DNA of 64,000 bases, taken from positions 251,113 through 315,112 of the forward strand of contig NW_001865046.1 of assembly GCF_000002865.3 (NCBI RefSeq), read 5' to 3'. This DNA comes from Monosiga brevicollis MX1. Its lineage: Eukaryota > Opisthokonta > Choanoflagellata > Craspedida > Salpingoecidae. Both the position numbers and the translations under genes were made by a program. This document shows, piece after piece, positions 1 to 13,485 of the stretch (the stretch's first letter is position 1; each line of letters opens with the position of its first letter). The notes below the pieces were generated by a model that worked only from the letters and a program-made list of their open reading frames with translations, was not told the origin of the DNA and searched no databases.

Positions 1-453
1 GGTCTTTACCGCGCCGGTGATGATGAGCAACAGCTAAACGCCGAAATGTTGGAGCATGCCGGCTTTGGACTCAAATCTTCTTTTGAAGATCTCAACGCCT
101 CGCTCATTCAGCACTTTCTGGACAACCTTGACCTCTTCACGGGTTCGGCCCCTACCACCAACTGGCAGGCGCCTGATGCGGTCGCCGCCACGTTTGAGTG
201 TATCAAGAAGGTGTCTCACCGCGCTCGCGAGTGGCACCGTCACCTCGATGGGCTGGATGAAGACATGGTGGGCCCCGTGGCCGAGGCACGTCGTCGGTTG
301 CTGCTTGAGCCACCGCGCGCGGTTACGGCCAGCCCGCCCCCTGTTGTCGCTGACGCAGCCGCCGCTGCCCTCCAAGCTGTTTCGAATCAACAGGCCGAGC
401 GCGCTGCAGATGCTGCCGAGGCCGATGTTTCCTTTGAGTTTTTTGGCGTTTGA
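1..453 (+). CDS. 3' end of an unrecognised gene (partial)
   Basis: An open frame runs from the window edge to a TGA at 451-453 and gives the last ~150 residues of a protein whose start lies outside the window. The first part is mixed helical (contains LIQHFLDNLDLFTG and a KKVSHRAREWHRHL stretch). The tail is rich in Ala, Pro and Glu and ends in FEFFGV. I recognise no domain. The frame is supported by balanced composition and by the T-rich, stop-filled sequence that follows. Whether it contains an intron near its start cannot be judged. It is convergent with the TMEM97 gene downstream. Confidence 0.55.
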   Translation, partial: GLYRAGDDEQQLNAEMLEHAGFGLKSSFEDLNASLIQHFLDNLDLFTGSAPTTNWQAPDAVAATFECIKKVSHRAREWHRHLDGLDEDMVGPVAEARRRLLLEPPRAVTASPPPVVADAAAAALQAVSNQQAERAADAAEADVSFEFFGV

Positions 454-1004
454 TTGCCTGTTCTTTTCCATTTTAGTTTTACCTCACATGCATGCCCCCC
501 CCCCCCTCTTTTTTTACCTTTGTCTTCTTAGTTTTGATTTGATATGACACGACCCTGTGAATGATTTATCATCAGGCCATTCTGTGTGCTTGTGCTCAGA
601 TGGCCTTTCCCGTCAGTTGTCTCTGCGAGATGTTTGATTTTTTCGAGTTTTGATTTGTGAATGTCGTTTGTGGATTTATTTCTGTTCCAACCTGGTTGCC
701 TCGAATTTTTGGAAGAAAGACAGGTTTGTGGCTGAGCCACCATTCCATTGCCCTTGTTAATCGCGGTCGTACCGTGGAACAAATTGACAAGTCGATGAGT
801 ACATCAGAGCAGCACTGTAAAATGGTTTTCATGCCTTGACAATTCGGTCAGGGCAAAATTTTCAATCACGATTCGTGCATTTTTCATTCGATTGGGTGGG
901 GGTCAAGTGATCTCTCCATGCCTGTGTTTTATGAGCTCAGTTTGCCAACGCGGGTTGCACGCAGAGCGTCGGCCAATCCCTGCAGGACGAGTGCGCTCAG
1001 CGCG
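454..1004. other. intergenic, convergent 3' flanks
   Basis: T-rich, low-complexity sequence with stops in all frames lies between two convergent genes. It presumably holds both 3' UTRs. A C-run and T-run sit at 495-515. I see no gene, RNA or clear polyadenylation hexamer. Confidence 0.5.
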
Positions 1005-1799
1005 CTAGTCACGGTGGGTACCGTAAGGCTTCGGATGGCGCAAAAGATGCCAGGCGTAGTGGATGGGTACCAGCAAATAAGGGGAGTAGAGTGCCACCAA
1101 AGCCAGCCGCTGGGTTGTGGAAAGGTCTGTCGATGGCACGCATTGCCACAGCATCCGGGTCAATGAGAAGGTACGGCAGTGGTGACCTGGCGCAAGGATC
1201 GCAAAGGTTTGCAAAGAGGGAGGGCATGACATACTCGCTGCCGGGAAGCCGAACAAAAATTCACCCAGGATAGGGACGAGAGTCGTGGCCACGTGGGCAC
1301 CGTACAGCAATCCGGGCAGCCGGATCGAGTTGTCTCCTAAGTTGATGTGGTACCAGACAATTGAGTTCAGCGCCTGGTGCGCGCCTGGGCAAGCCCATAG
1401 ATTCGGGTTGAGGCAAACCAGAGCACACACCGTTCTTGATGGCACGGCAGGCCCAGAAGAAGAAGGGCAGCTGAATCAGCAATTCGCAGGTCACCATGGA
1501 CTTGAACCAGACGGGCGGGTTCGCCATCAGCGGGTCCTGGAAGGTCTCAACGTAAAACCGTTGCAACGAGGAAATCTAGCCCGGCAAGGTCAGGCAGGAA
1601 CAGGGTCGAGTCACGGGCATATGCCGGGAATCCAGGCTTGGTCCACAAGGAAGGAGGCGGGAGGGAAACACACACATACCGAGCCAGGCACCAAGGATGG
1701 AGGCAGAATGGCCTGCGAATCCATCAACAGCGTGATGGGGATGTGCGAGGCGAAAAACCAGTAGTGGACCTGGTCCGTCCAAGACAGAGCGCGCGCCAT
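1005..1799 (-). CDS. TMEM97: TMEM97 / sigma-2 receptor-like EXPERA-family membrane protein
   Basis: Four exons read on the minus strand: 1799-1680, 1575-1431, 1336-1235 and 1126-1005, all with GT-AG borders and matching phases, giving about 162 residues (animal TMEM97 is ~176). Family landmarks visible here are HIPITLLMDSQAILP in the first helix, KDPLM-like FQDPLMANPPVWFKS, the CELLIQLPFFF helix, ATTLVPILGEFLF, and LVALYSPYLLVPI in the last helix. The family forms four-helix ER/lysosomal membrane proteins involved in sterol handling and NPC1 regulation (family knowledge). The start ATG at 1799 gives MARALSW. It is head to head with the RGS22-like gene, 662 bp away. The last splice pair is the least certain because that intron is a multiple of three. 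Confidence 0.87.
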
Positions 1800-2461
1800 C
1801 TTTCCGCTGAAAATCACACGAAAAAAAAAACCAAAAAAACCACACAATTTAAAAAACATCCTCCCAACCTTTAAAAACAATAAACTCTCCTCTTCAAGTG
1901 CATAAACTAAAATCCACACTCTAACTTTAAAAATGATGCTTAAAATCAAATAGTTTATTTTAAAGGATATTGTCCTCAACAACGGCGGAGCACAACAAGA
2001 AGAAGAAAAAAAAAAAAACGCTTCTGGTGCTCTTTCTCACGGAGGAGACGGAGCCCCCGGGACCGTGGCCGTGCAGGTCGGCAATGCGCGGTCTCCCAGC
2101 ATCTTTGTTATGTCTCTCCTTCTCGCTTGCTCTCGTGTTGGTAGAAGGAGTGCTGGGAGTGCAGGTCATGATTGAGAGACGTGGGCTGATCGCTGGCTGG
2201 TGGGTGTGCTGATAGCGTGCGGAAGTGGTGTCTGAAACCCCCACAACCCGGTGACAACTTTTTCCAATCACGCGCCGGTCGGCGTGGCGCGCCTCGCCGA
2301 TCACAGCGCCAGGTAAGCAGATGGGCACGGAGCGGATCGGCCCTGGGGCCTTGCATACCTCTGCGCCACCTCTGCCCTTATCCGCAGCCCTGACATGAGA
2401 TTCAACTCTGGATGCCTTTTGGTCTCGTCGCCTGACAGCGCTGTCTGCGGACACCAGCGCC
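1800..2461. other. intergenic between head-to-head genes
   Basis: 662 bp between the starts of TMEM97 (-) and the RGS22-like gene (+), so it should hold both promoters. It contains A-rich runs (1819-1850, 2004-2018) and no supported coding frame. No TATA box stands out. Confidence 0.45.
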
Positions 2462-3235
2462 ATGAAGGTCAGCGAGGTAGCCCAGCGACTCCATGAAGAT
2501 GAGCGCTTCGTATCCATCTTCAACGCCTTTCTAGCCCTCCCGGTACGCATCCAACCACGCTCGCGCCCCTATCCGGGGCTCCTTACAAGCAGTTGCGGTC
2601 TCTTCTCAAAGGCTGGACCCACGGTAGATTTTCAATGTACGCCTACGGTATAGCAAAACCCTAGATACAATGGTCGATGAATCCGATTTCTCTGACGCCC
2701 AGGTCTGTGTGAAATGACCTTTACATGCACGCGGGCCTACCACCTCTCTGTGACATGGCACCGAAAAGCTGCCACCAACGTCACCCTCCTTGATTTCCTA
2801 GTCTTGCCCTCGCGTGTGCCTTTGTTCTCCCTATCCAGGTCACACATTTACGCCGCATTTGTCAAGCAAACAAGCAGTGGCGGGCGACAAAACCACTCGC
2901 CCAGCAGGTTGGTCGGAAACAGTCCCACCTTCGTTGTCCACCCTTTCTAGCTAGGTCCAAGCTCACTGCATTTATTTATTTTTTGAAACATGCAGCCCGT
3001 CTTTGGCTGGGTCGTTCAACAGCTGGAACCAGCCTATCAGCGAAGCCCCCTGCGTGCCCAGCTCGATTTGTTGGAAGCATTGCGAGGCGTCACCTCTCCA
3101 GGCCTTGAACGGTAAAGTCGTCCATTCCAACAGGCCTTCGTGTTGCGTGCCAATTCGCCATTCTCTCTAACGACCAACTTATGGTTCCACTACCACACCG
3201 ACCGCTCAAATGCCTCCATCGCCACCAACAACAAC

Positions 3236-3280
<45 letters not shown>

Positions 3281-6200
3281 CAATAATACGCGGTTGGATG
3301 GGGGAATAAACAAAAAACAAAACTAAAAACGACAACCCCTAACTGGATTTCTTCAGCGTGGGCCTGGACACCGCCTCGGACCTCGAAAGCCACGGCGATT
3401 TACAAGCGTTCATTGCGTTTCTGCAGCACCGCTCTCCACATGGCTTTGCCGCCGTGCATGCATTCTTGCTGGCGGCCCACATTCGGTTCGTCTGCTTGTC
3501 GCTTGCACAAGTGCCCGTGTTTCTCAAGATGCTTTCATGCTCAATCAAGCATGTGCACCTTTGTCGGGGTTGCTTAGCCATTTGCTCGAGCAGCGCCTCT
3601 GGACCGGCTCCACAGACTGGCTTTTACAGCTTCGCAAGTGTTGTCTGGCAGCATTTCGTTTTCAAGGTTTGTGCCAAGGGCACGAGGACGCATACTTGCT
3701 TTTGCTCGCCAAACAAACCATCTTTTCGACTCTTTTGTGGGGTACCTCTGACCCGTTTCCCTTTGGTTGGTCCGGAATTTCAAGGGCGAGCAATGAGTGA
3801 GACGTCGGCTGATGAACAAGAGCTGCTTCAGGTCCTCCAGCTTTTGGTGGGCCAACAAAGCGTGCCTGGTGCGATATCGAGCGCTTACTGTACAACCTTT
3901 TGCTATCAGCTCCCTCTTGACAAGACTCCATACATCATATTGTCACGTGCACTTTTCGGTAACATCGTGTTTTAGAGGGCCAATTGCGTGACATGCTGGA
4001 TGCCGCGGCCCCCTTACTGCTGCTCAACATCAAGACATACTGGCTACCCCACTATATTATTGATCGGTTTGTGGCGAGCCTTGCTGCTGGACACTTTGTC
4101 ATTTCCAACTTGACAAGCATAACGTTTTATCCCTCTCATCCCCCTCATCCCCCTCCTCCTCCACCTGAATGGGAATGCCGTCACTGGCCCCATTGTGTGC
4201 GCTCTGGCCAGATCCTGTCAGGAACGCACCTCGCAAGCAGATGACGAGGATTTTCTTTTTGACGAGGAACCTCGCTTTGCGAGCCCCACGGCGCGGAGTA
4301 CGCGCAAGGCGTCTGCGGCCACGATCGTGCGGCGACGTGCCCGTACGGCGAGCGTGCGGGATCGTCTGCGTTCAGCCCGAGGCGCCCGTGGTCCCATGGG
4401 CTATAACGACACGCAACAGGCTTTCTTACCCACCATGAGTCACAGCGATATCTTGTCGGAGCATATCAACGATGCCCTTCACCGCATGACATTGCAAGAG
4501 GACCAACCAACCTCATTTTCCTGGCTCCCTCCTGTTGCCCACGTCAAACCCACTCATCCCAACGGCCGCCATCATGTTGGAGCACATCAAGCCAGTCATG
4601 GCACGTCCCATCTCAAACTACCCTCGGCGCACGAGCGACGACACAAGCAACCAACAAGCAAATCAGCCTCTCACAGCCGGCAACACCGGGCCAAGAGCAA
4701 GCATGCACCAGCTCGTCGGGACGGCCAACCGTCAGCTCGAAAGCAACCCAGCTCACAAGCTACACGGGCGGCGCCGTCCAACACAGCGACCGTTCCAGCG
4801 CAGTCGTCTGAAGGAGCCAGCCGCACCTTCCTGGAGCGCCTTGATTTGAAAGAGTCCAGTCCCGAAATGGACCAGCTGCTTCGTCGTCGTAATATTTATC
4901 GCGCAGTCATTGCCGATGAAGCTGCCGGGGGCCCTTGGGCGGCATGGACCGTCTCGGCTAGTGCGCTGGGAACACAGCCGGAACGAGAGCGGTTCTCCGC
5001 GATGCTTGAGGCTTGTCGGCGCTGCAATGCAGCCCTTGTCCTCTATCCGCGCTGCGCACATGAAATCTGGACCCTTGTGGAGCACGGCTTTCGCAATGTA
5101 AGTAGTTGCTGAGTGTGCTGCTAAATTTGTGACCAGTAACGAGCCAAATTTACCGCGTGCAGGCAGGCCTGGCCATGTGCTCATGATGCTATGATCGGAC
5201 TTTTGCCATGATAATCTCCAGCGGGTGCCTCTGCTTGAGCTTTGCGTGTCCCCCACCTTCCAAGCACTGGTTGCTGAGCACAACGCCTTGGATCAGGCCT
5301 TGGCCGCGGCAGAAACCAGGATAGCTCGGCGTGAGCTGGAGGATCTCTTGATCCTCACGCTTGATGCGCTTGATCCCTGCCTCGCCTTGTACCACGCTGA
5401 AATGCATCAAGCCAAGGCCAAGCACTTCGCGCTAGACGCCGAGGCACTCGCCCGTCAACATGCGATGCGTCGTGCCGTTGGCGGCACGGACCAAGTATGT
5501 CGCTCGGCACGCACGCCGTTGCCGTGTAATCGCAGCTATGAGCTTCTCGTCAATCTGACTGTCGCTGTGCACGTCACTTGTCTCCACATTAGGCAGCAGC
5601 CGCTCTTGAGGAGATGATTCAGGCCCAGGTCACGGCGAAGATTGCCGACGACCTTGTGACTGAGATTGTTCAACAGTAAGCCATTTGAGTTCTTGACGCC
5701 GTTTCATGCTCTGCGTTGCGTCCCCTCCCCTTGATGGATGTAACACATGGTGCTGGTGACAGTCGCCTTCCTCATCTTCTCACACGTGTTCTGGGTGCAT
5801 CTCGGTTTACTCTGGTCACCAGGAGCATGCCAGAAATATCGCAAGAGGTCACGGATGGCTACTGGGCTGGTCTGTATGAGACCGGGCCGTCCGTGTTTCG
5901 ATTGCAGCAAACTGCCAATCTTTTCCTCAACGGTCGCGAGCACATGGTCCCGCAGTTTCTGGACTTTTTGCGTACCAACGTATGTTGGCCATGCAAAAAA
6001 ATGCTGGTGCCGCATGTGTCGATCAAGGCGGGATTCTGTCGCTCCTACTGGGCACTCACTGCGTTTCGTGTCCCCCCATGTCAACGCAGAATGCAATGGA
6101 TGATTTGCTAGTTTGGACGCAAGTGGAGGACTTTCTACTGATGGACGAGGAATCGCCGCTCATTCGAAACGTTGTGGCTGCGAGAGCCAACCCCGAGGCG

Positions 6201-7880
6201 CTGATCCAAAAGGTTTGCTGTTTTACCCTTATTCAGCTCTCAGCCTTGATTGGAATACCACCGTGAGCCATATTGAATCTCTCACATCAAAGCTCATGAG
6301 AAATCACGCTGTCTTCTCCGGGGGGGTCACATGCAGCATCGCGGGCGCTTGGCTCGGGGACTTTTTCGGATGTACCATGACGCAGGTCTGGTCGGCGGCT
6401 CCACGGAGGATGCTACACCCACGTCGCGGCCATCCACCCCGGAATTGGAGGAGGCTCAGGTTGGTAGCTCGAGCCAACAAGCTTATTGGATCGAGTAGAC
6501 GTGAGACGGGCTTGGTTTTTGTGCGCCAACGCTTTTCAAGAAGCTCAGAGACGCTCGTTACTGATGGCCCTTGCAGGTTGCAGCGGAGGTGCGGTTGGCG
6601 GATACGCATTTGCCCATGTTCAATCAGTACATGACCAAAATGGCCAAGCGCCAATCCGAAGCACGCATCAAGGGCTTGGCTAACAAGGACGTCCGTTTCG
6701 AGCAGCTCGTCGCCATGGCTGCCTCTTTCGCCGATGACCAGCGTATGTGACATTGCACGCCTGCTCAAGATCTTAGCTACATGGGGTTTCATTTTGAGGT
6801 ATTGCAAATCCTCGTAGGCTTGAGTGAGTTTGTACAGTTGGTTCTGGGATTGGACGGAGACGAGCAGCGGCTCAACTACATGGACTGGCTCCGTGAGCGT
6901 GGTAGGTTATGCTTGGTATTATGGGTGGGAATAGTGCCAGAGCGGGGCTTGAGTGGTGGCGTCTGTGCGCTGCTTTGACAATCGGACCATTGGGCTGGTG
7001 GAGTAGACATTCAAGGAGTGATGGAGCTGGAGTTTTGGCTCGAGGTGCAGCGCTACAAGCTCATGTGCCATCGTCAAGCCAACATGGCGCTACTGCGTCA
7101 AAAGGCGCAAGCCATTGTCGATTGCTTTCTCAAGTCGAGTGCTTCGCCATCCCTGCTGACGCGCTTGCCTCCAGAAATCATGGTCGCCATCTCCAACCGC
7201 TCGCAGCGCATTCAGGTCAGTTGCGAGGGTGTGCACTTTCTGCAACCCACTTTCCTTCTTTTTATTTTGTTTTGTTTTGTTTTTATTTTATTTTTATTCT
7301 TATAACGGGGTGGGGCTTGCTTATGGTATCCACCACTTGGTCCCGGCGATGGCTTAGACACCGCAAGCTTTCTTGTTTTACAAGGCAGAGCGGCGGCTTT
7401 TGCCATCACTGCTAGCCACATACGAGACCTATCGGGCACGATTGGCCATGCAACAAAACTCCAACGCAGCGCGGGCGGGGCGCGTGGTTTTTGCCGAGAC
7501 CGACACGCTGCGTACACTGACGGCGGGTGGGCGTCGTTTCCTCGAGTCAAGGTGAGTGTCAAGTCCCAAATCGGGCTACTGCCTCGTAGAAGTTGTAAGG
7601 TCGACGATTTGCGTGCTGATTCGCGCCGGCGGACGCTTTGGTCGCCGTTTGCATTGACGAAACTAGAGCGGCCTCAAGTGCGCACAGCACCGGCAGCACC
7701 GGACGACGGAGCGGAATTCCCAGTGCGACGCTGCGACTTCCCTTGCGGGGCAAAATGTTTGGGCCCACCTATTCTGGCCTATCCTCGGGCACGACGACAG
7801 CTCGGCAACGCAAGCCCGTGGTGGCTCAGATTAAGTTTTCCCTTGATACAGGATTGCAGTCCTTTGAGGGGGATCATTGA
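2462..7880 (+). CDS. RGS22: RGS22-like multi-RGS-domain protein
   Basis: Nineteen exons join in frame to about 1119 residues: 2462-2542, 2628-2702, 2839-2907, 2996-3111, 3357-3485, 3512-3741, 3785-3868, 3976-4066, 4212-5097, 5222-5494, 5593-5675, 5823-5979, 6090-6212, 6337-6459, 6577-6742, 6818-6901, 7007-7215, 7385-7551, 7667-7880. The N-terminus (DERFVSIFNAFLALP, then IFNVRLRYSKTLD) resembles the opening of RGS22. Two RGS-type folds can be read: residues ~707-800 (MVPQFLDFLRTN, DDLLVWTQVEDFLL) and ~900-1030 (YMDWLRER, MELEFWLEVQRYK, LPPEIMVAISNR, then AERRLLPSLL). RGS domains bind G-alpha subunits and may speed GTP hydrolysis. The big exon at 4212-5097 is low complexity, basic and His/Ser-rich. 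The junction 3485/3512 leaves only 26 nt and is doubtful. The AAC repeat at 3233-3283 is intronic. Confidence 0.8.
3233..3283 (+). repeat. (CAA)n microsatellite
   Basis: About 16 tandem CAA/AAC units lie within intron 4 of the RGS22-like gene. They would read poly-Gln or poly-Asn if translated, but splice signals place them in the intron. Confidence 0.85.
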
Positions 7881-9414
<1,534 letters not shown>

Positions 9415-10442
9415 ATGGCGGTTCCGACCGAAACACGCAAAAAGATGCTTCAGACAATGTGCGTGTGCTTCAACTTGCTCCAGGCCTTCCACGGCAGACG
9501 ATGATCTTGGTCTTGCTCAATTTTTCTTTTTCCTTTTGACCCGTCCAAACGCCCCTTTTGCTTTCCCTCTCGTTGTCCACTGACGCAAACTGTGTGGGCG
9601 CAGAAAACAACGTCTCGAGCAGTCACCCCATTTTCAGATCTTTCAGGACCAGGTGCTTCCGCACATCCCCATGCTCGAGCAGACCGCTTTTACGCATAAC
9701 TCGACCAACTTTGTAAGCCACATGGACCTCGGCTTATCTGAAACCTCCTTTGAATGCTTGCGCATGGTCTTGCTCAAAGGTCGCTAATTTATTGCCCCGC
9801 GTCGCCCGTCTCTTCCTCAAATACAGGAAGCATACCAGCAAGAAGTGTCGATGAGAGTGAACAATCTGCTGCGTAAGTACATTCGACACTCGTTTGTATC
9901 CATTGATGCTGAGAAACGACCTTCTCATCCCATCCGTTGCTCGGTTGCTTGGCTTGCGCCTTGATAGAGAACATGAAGCAAAAGGTAGTTTGCGCTTCCA
10001 ACCTGAGTGGCTCTGATCCCTTGACTTGTGGCGCATAACCTTGCTTTGTATTGTGTGGCATAACCTGATAGTACGAAAAGCACCAAATGAATACCAACTC
10101 AACCATACGTAAGTCGCGAAGCCTCTTGGCAAGCTTTGATTGCACTCCCATCGTGCCGCCCTTTGAGTTTGTTGTTCATAACAAGAGAATGTCTTCACAA
10201 ACCCTAGCCACCAACCCTGGACCTGCCGGAGTTCCGGGCGCCGGAGCTTCAACTGGTGTGCCGCAATGGCAACTGTCCGGAGGAGCATATCCGATTGGAA
10301 GTCAAGGACCAGTCACCTCGCTACCAACTCAGACGAGCCATGGTGCCAACGGGTCGACCATGGTGAACCCTTCGCAGATCCAGTCGCATGTTGGGTCTGC
10401 GCAAAACCTAACATCGCAACATCTTTTGATGCGCCAGAGGCA

Positions 10443-10474
<32 letters not shown>

Positions 10475-13337
10475 AGCAGCAGCAGGTCTTAGCCGCTCGA
10501 AATGGTGTAGCACAACAGATGCCACAACAGTATTATGCCACATCAAGTGCACAGACTCAGGGCCAGCCAGTACCACGCCAGCCCGGCATGCATTTGCCCA
10601 CGCAGCAAGGAGCGGCACCCGCCCGCGTCTCACATGCCCCCGTGCAGCCCATTGTGCCTCAACAACAATATTCATCCCCTGCAACAAGCCTCCCTGGTGT
10701 TTCGGCGTCATATCCATCGGCACCTTCCCAGGTCGGAGTCACGCCAGTGGTGCCTAGCGGCCAATCGACCAACGTGAGCTTTGTGCCATCAGTGACCCCT
10801 TCCGTAAGCAACATTCGGCTGCATTTGAGGCGTGACATCTTTGAATTCGATCCGTTGGCGTCCCAGAGCGCTTTCTCACCTGGTTTGGTTGCTCTCGTGC
10901 TCGACGTTTTTTCAAGAGTGCGCTTGTCACTCGAGCTGAGGTAATTGCAATCGCAAGGCTTAATGCGGTTTCTGTGTGTAATTTTGTGTTTTGATTCGTC
11001 TTTCCAAGGGGATGCAGGTTGACCAGAAATGCCCCTTCGACCACGGAGTGCAAATGGTCTCACCACTTTGAAATATTCGTTCTCACAGGCTGAGGCCGTT
11101 TTGAAGAAGTATCAACACATTTTCGCCCGTCTTAAGGATCACGCAAAGATGAAGCATATGCAACAACTGCTGGTCTCGGCACTGCAGCCTAGGTACGTCT
11201 CCTTGTTGCAAGAAAGACACGCATTGTGTCATTCATGTGGTGGATGTTGTCCTCGTTGTTGTACTTGGATGGTGATCCATCAACGTCGATACGTGTTTCT
11301 CATTTTTGTGCTGTGCCTTCCTTTAGCACAAACCGTCTTACTAAACCAGTTCTTCTTTCACTCTGTGGGCAACTCGACTCCGTATCTGCGCGATTGCATC
11401 ACATAGATATTACTCAACAACAAAAACAAGCCCAGCAGCAGGCCCAGCAGCAGGCCCAGCAGCAGGCCCAACAGCAGGCCCAGCAGCAGGCACAACAGCA
11501 GGCACAACAGCAGGCACAACAGCGACAGCTTCAATTGCAGGAGCAACAAGCGCAGCGCCATCGACAACTTCAGCTGCAGGAACAACAACAACAACAATTG
11601 AAAATGCAACGTTTGCAAGAAGAAGAAAAGGCAGCCAAGTTGCGTGCCCAACAACAACAACAGCAGCAGCAGCAACAAGAGCAGCTACGGCGGCAACAAG
11701 CCGCCCAAGCTCAACAACAAGCTCACATGATGCAGCAGCAACAACAACAACAACAGCAGCAGCAACAGCAGCATATTCCACAGCAATATCAACAAATGCC
11801 TGCATCAGTTACCCCTCCCACCATGCCTGCTGTTGTGGGTCAACCACAGCATGGCCAAGTACGCAAAGCTCCCCCTCCCCTTTTCTTTCCCTTCCATTGT
11901 CTCGACCAGTGTGTGCTTGGCCTTCCGCAGCCCTCTCCCCCCACTGAATACATGGGCGTGTCTCCCCCCTCCCTCTCTTTTTCCTTACTTTGCTTTGCAT
12001 TCTTCCAGGCACAGGGGCCCGTGCCAACCGCTACTTCTGTAACTCCAGGGGCAAGTCAGGCCAATACCCAGGCTGCTTTCAATCTTGCTCCCATGATCGA
12101 GTCCAGTGGTACGTGTGCGAGCAACGCAGCTAGCAGCTTGCCATGACAAGCATGTGTGCAGGCATGGTCCACGTTCTCATAAGTGACACGTTCTTCGGGT
12201 GTTATGCTTCTGCTTACTTGCATGCAGAACCACATAACAAGCGAGCAAAGCTGTTGACCAACAAGCCCGAGGTCAGGCCCCTGATGCCGTCTTAAGGATC
12301 CAGCCATTACCGGCGTCAAATGTGCTCAGCTGACATCCAACACAATGCATGCCGGAATTTTTGCTTGTTTCGACCGCAATGTCCATAGCTCTTGATACCC
12401 TCTGGGCCTGGCACCCCGTCGACGTCCCTGTCCAACCCACCCTCCGTGCCCCCGGGCCACACCATGGATTTGGCTGGGGAAATGGTAACTGGAGACCCTT
12501 TTGATTACGATGACCTCCCTGTTCTTGAGCTGGATTTAGCCATCGCTGATCAAGCGTTGGCGCAAACTTCAAGTCAGGTCTGTTTGCTGCCCCACTCAGC
12601 ACAACACAGCACATTAGTCGTTGGGAAAGAAGAGCTTGGGTGGTGACGATATCTGTGGCTGCTTGCTGGCGTGTTCGTTTCTGGCAAGCCTGTGTGACCT
12701 TGATTTTGACCGTTCCACGCTGTGCTTTTGGGCATCTAACCTCAACAACTGCTGCCATTGTGCTAGTCAAATGCCGTCCTGCCCACGTTTGTTGATCTTC
12801 AAAAGAAGTTGATGGAGCTGACGTAAGATCACACCATGACGCTTGCGTGCCCGGCTCTTGTCTATTGATTGTTTACGCCTGGCTCACTCATCGGTACATG
12901 GCATAGGGGCTGGAAGCAGCATCAGACAGATCCGGGCAATGGCATGCAGTTGTGGACAAGGGGTACGTGCCTGAGTTTTAGTTTTGCCTAGCTTTAGCCG
13001 TGCGCCTTCTGTTTGTTGGGTGTCTGACGCTGGTATCGCCCGGCGTAGAGGGACACCCGGTGCCGTTGGTGGTTGATAATCACGACCAGCTTGTTGATCA
13101 ACCCACGTATCTGCAAGTTCTGCAAGGTATGACTTGCTGAGGCATCCCGTGCACGTTGTTTGTGCGCTGTGGCTTCCGGCTCGCCCGTGACTTCCGGCTC
13201 GTCTGTGACATGCTTGTGGGTACGCTCGGTAGCTGTCCAAATTCCCGTAGATGCTGAGCTTTTGAGCCGGCTTTTGGATGGCATTCGAGCGTTCAAGCCA
13301 CATTCGTTACGAAATACATCCCACCTCTGGGTAAGTC

Positions 13338-13399
<62 letters not shown>

Positions 13400-13485
13400 A
13401 TCTCTCTTTTGGCGCTTACATCAAAGCTAAAATTCGTCGTTGGCGGGAACTTCAGGATGCCCTCTACGCCCACTTGTCCAGCTAG
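9415..13485 (+). CDS. MED15: MED15-like Mediator tail subunit (KIX domain, poly-Q)
   Basis: Fourteen exons join in frame to ~738 residues: 9415-9458, 9604-9712, 9827-9872, 9968-9984, 10072-10803, 11089-11192, 11327-11858, 12009-12108, 12228-12271, 12389-12577, 12767-12822, 12907-12962, 13049-13126, 13251-13330, 13456-13485 (the list has 15 blocks if the 17-nt exon is counted). Residues ~8-80 fit a KIX three-helix fold (TRKKMLQTI, then NFEAYQQEVSMRVNNLL). Long Gln tracts follow (10438-10485; 11400-11780). The C-terminus (LVVDNHDQLVDQP, ELLSRLLDGIRAFKPHSL, LWDALYAHLSS) resembles the MED15 C-terminal Mediator-assembly domain, which ends in a similar helix. MED15 bridges activators to RNA polymerase II. 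A p300/CBP-type KIX protein is the alternative, but no HAT or bromodomain is present. Confidence 0.74.
10438..10485 (+). repeat. CAG/CAA run coding poly-Gln
   Basis: Sixteen consecutive Gln codons of mixed CAG and CAA lie in the first Q-rich block of the MED15-like gene. The codon mixture argues for selection on glutamine rather than simple slippage alone. Confidence 0.85.
11407..11780 (+). repeat. (CAGCAGGCC)n and CAA/CAG coding repeats
   Basis: A nine-base unit coding Gln-Gln-Ala is repeated about eight times near 11430-11520. It is followed by Gln/Leu/Arg heptad-like sequence and more CAA/CAG runs. The reading frame of the MED15-like exon is kept throughout, so this is a coding repeat that probably forms a helical or coiled-coil arm. 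Confidence 0.85.
13344..13398 (+). repeat. (CT)n microsatellite in intron
   Basis: About 27 CT units lie in the last intron of the MED15-like gene, just after the donor at 13331, in the pyrimidine orientation relative to the gene. Confidence 0.93.

Noticed and set aside
11358-11805. Leu-rich and Val/Ala-rich minus-strand frames
   Set aside because: They are antisense to the CAG/CAA coding repeats of the MED15-like gene and would mimic membrane segments.
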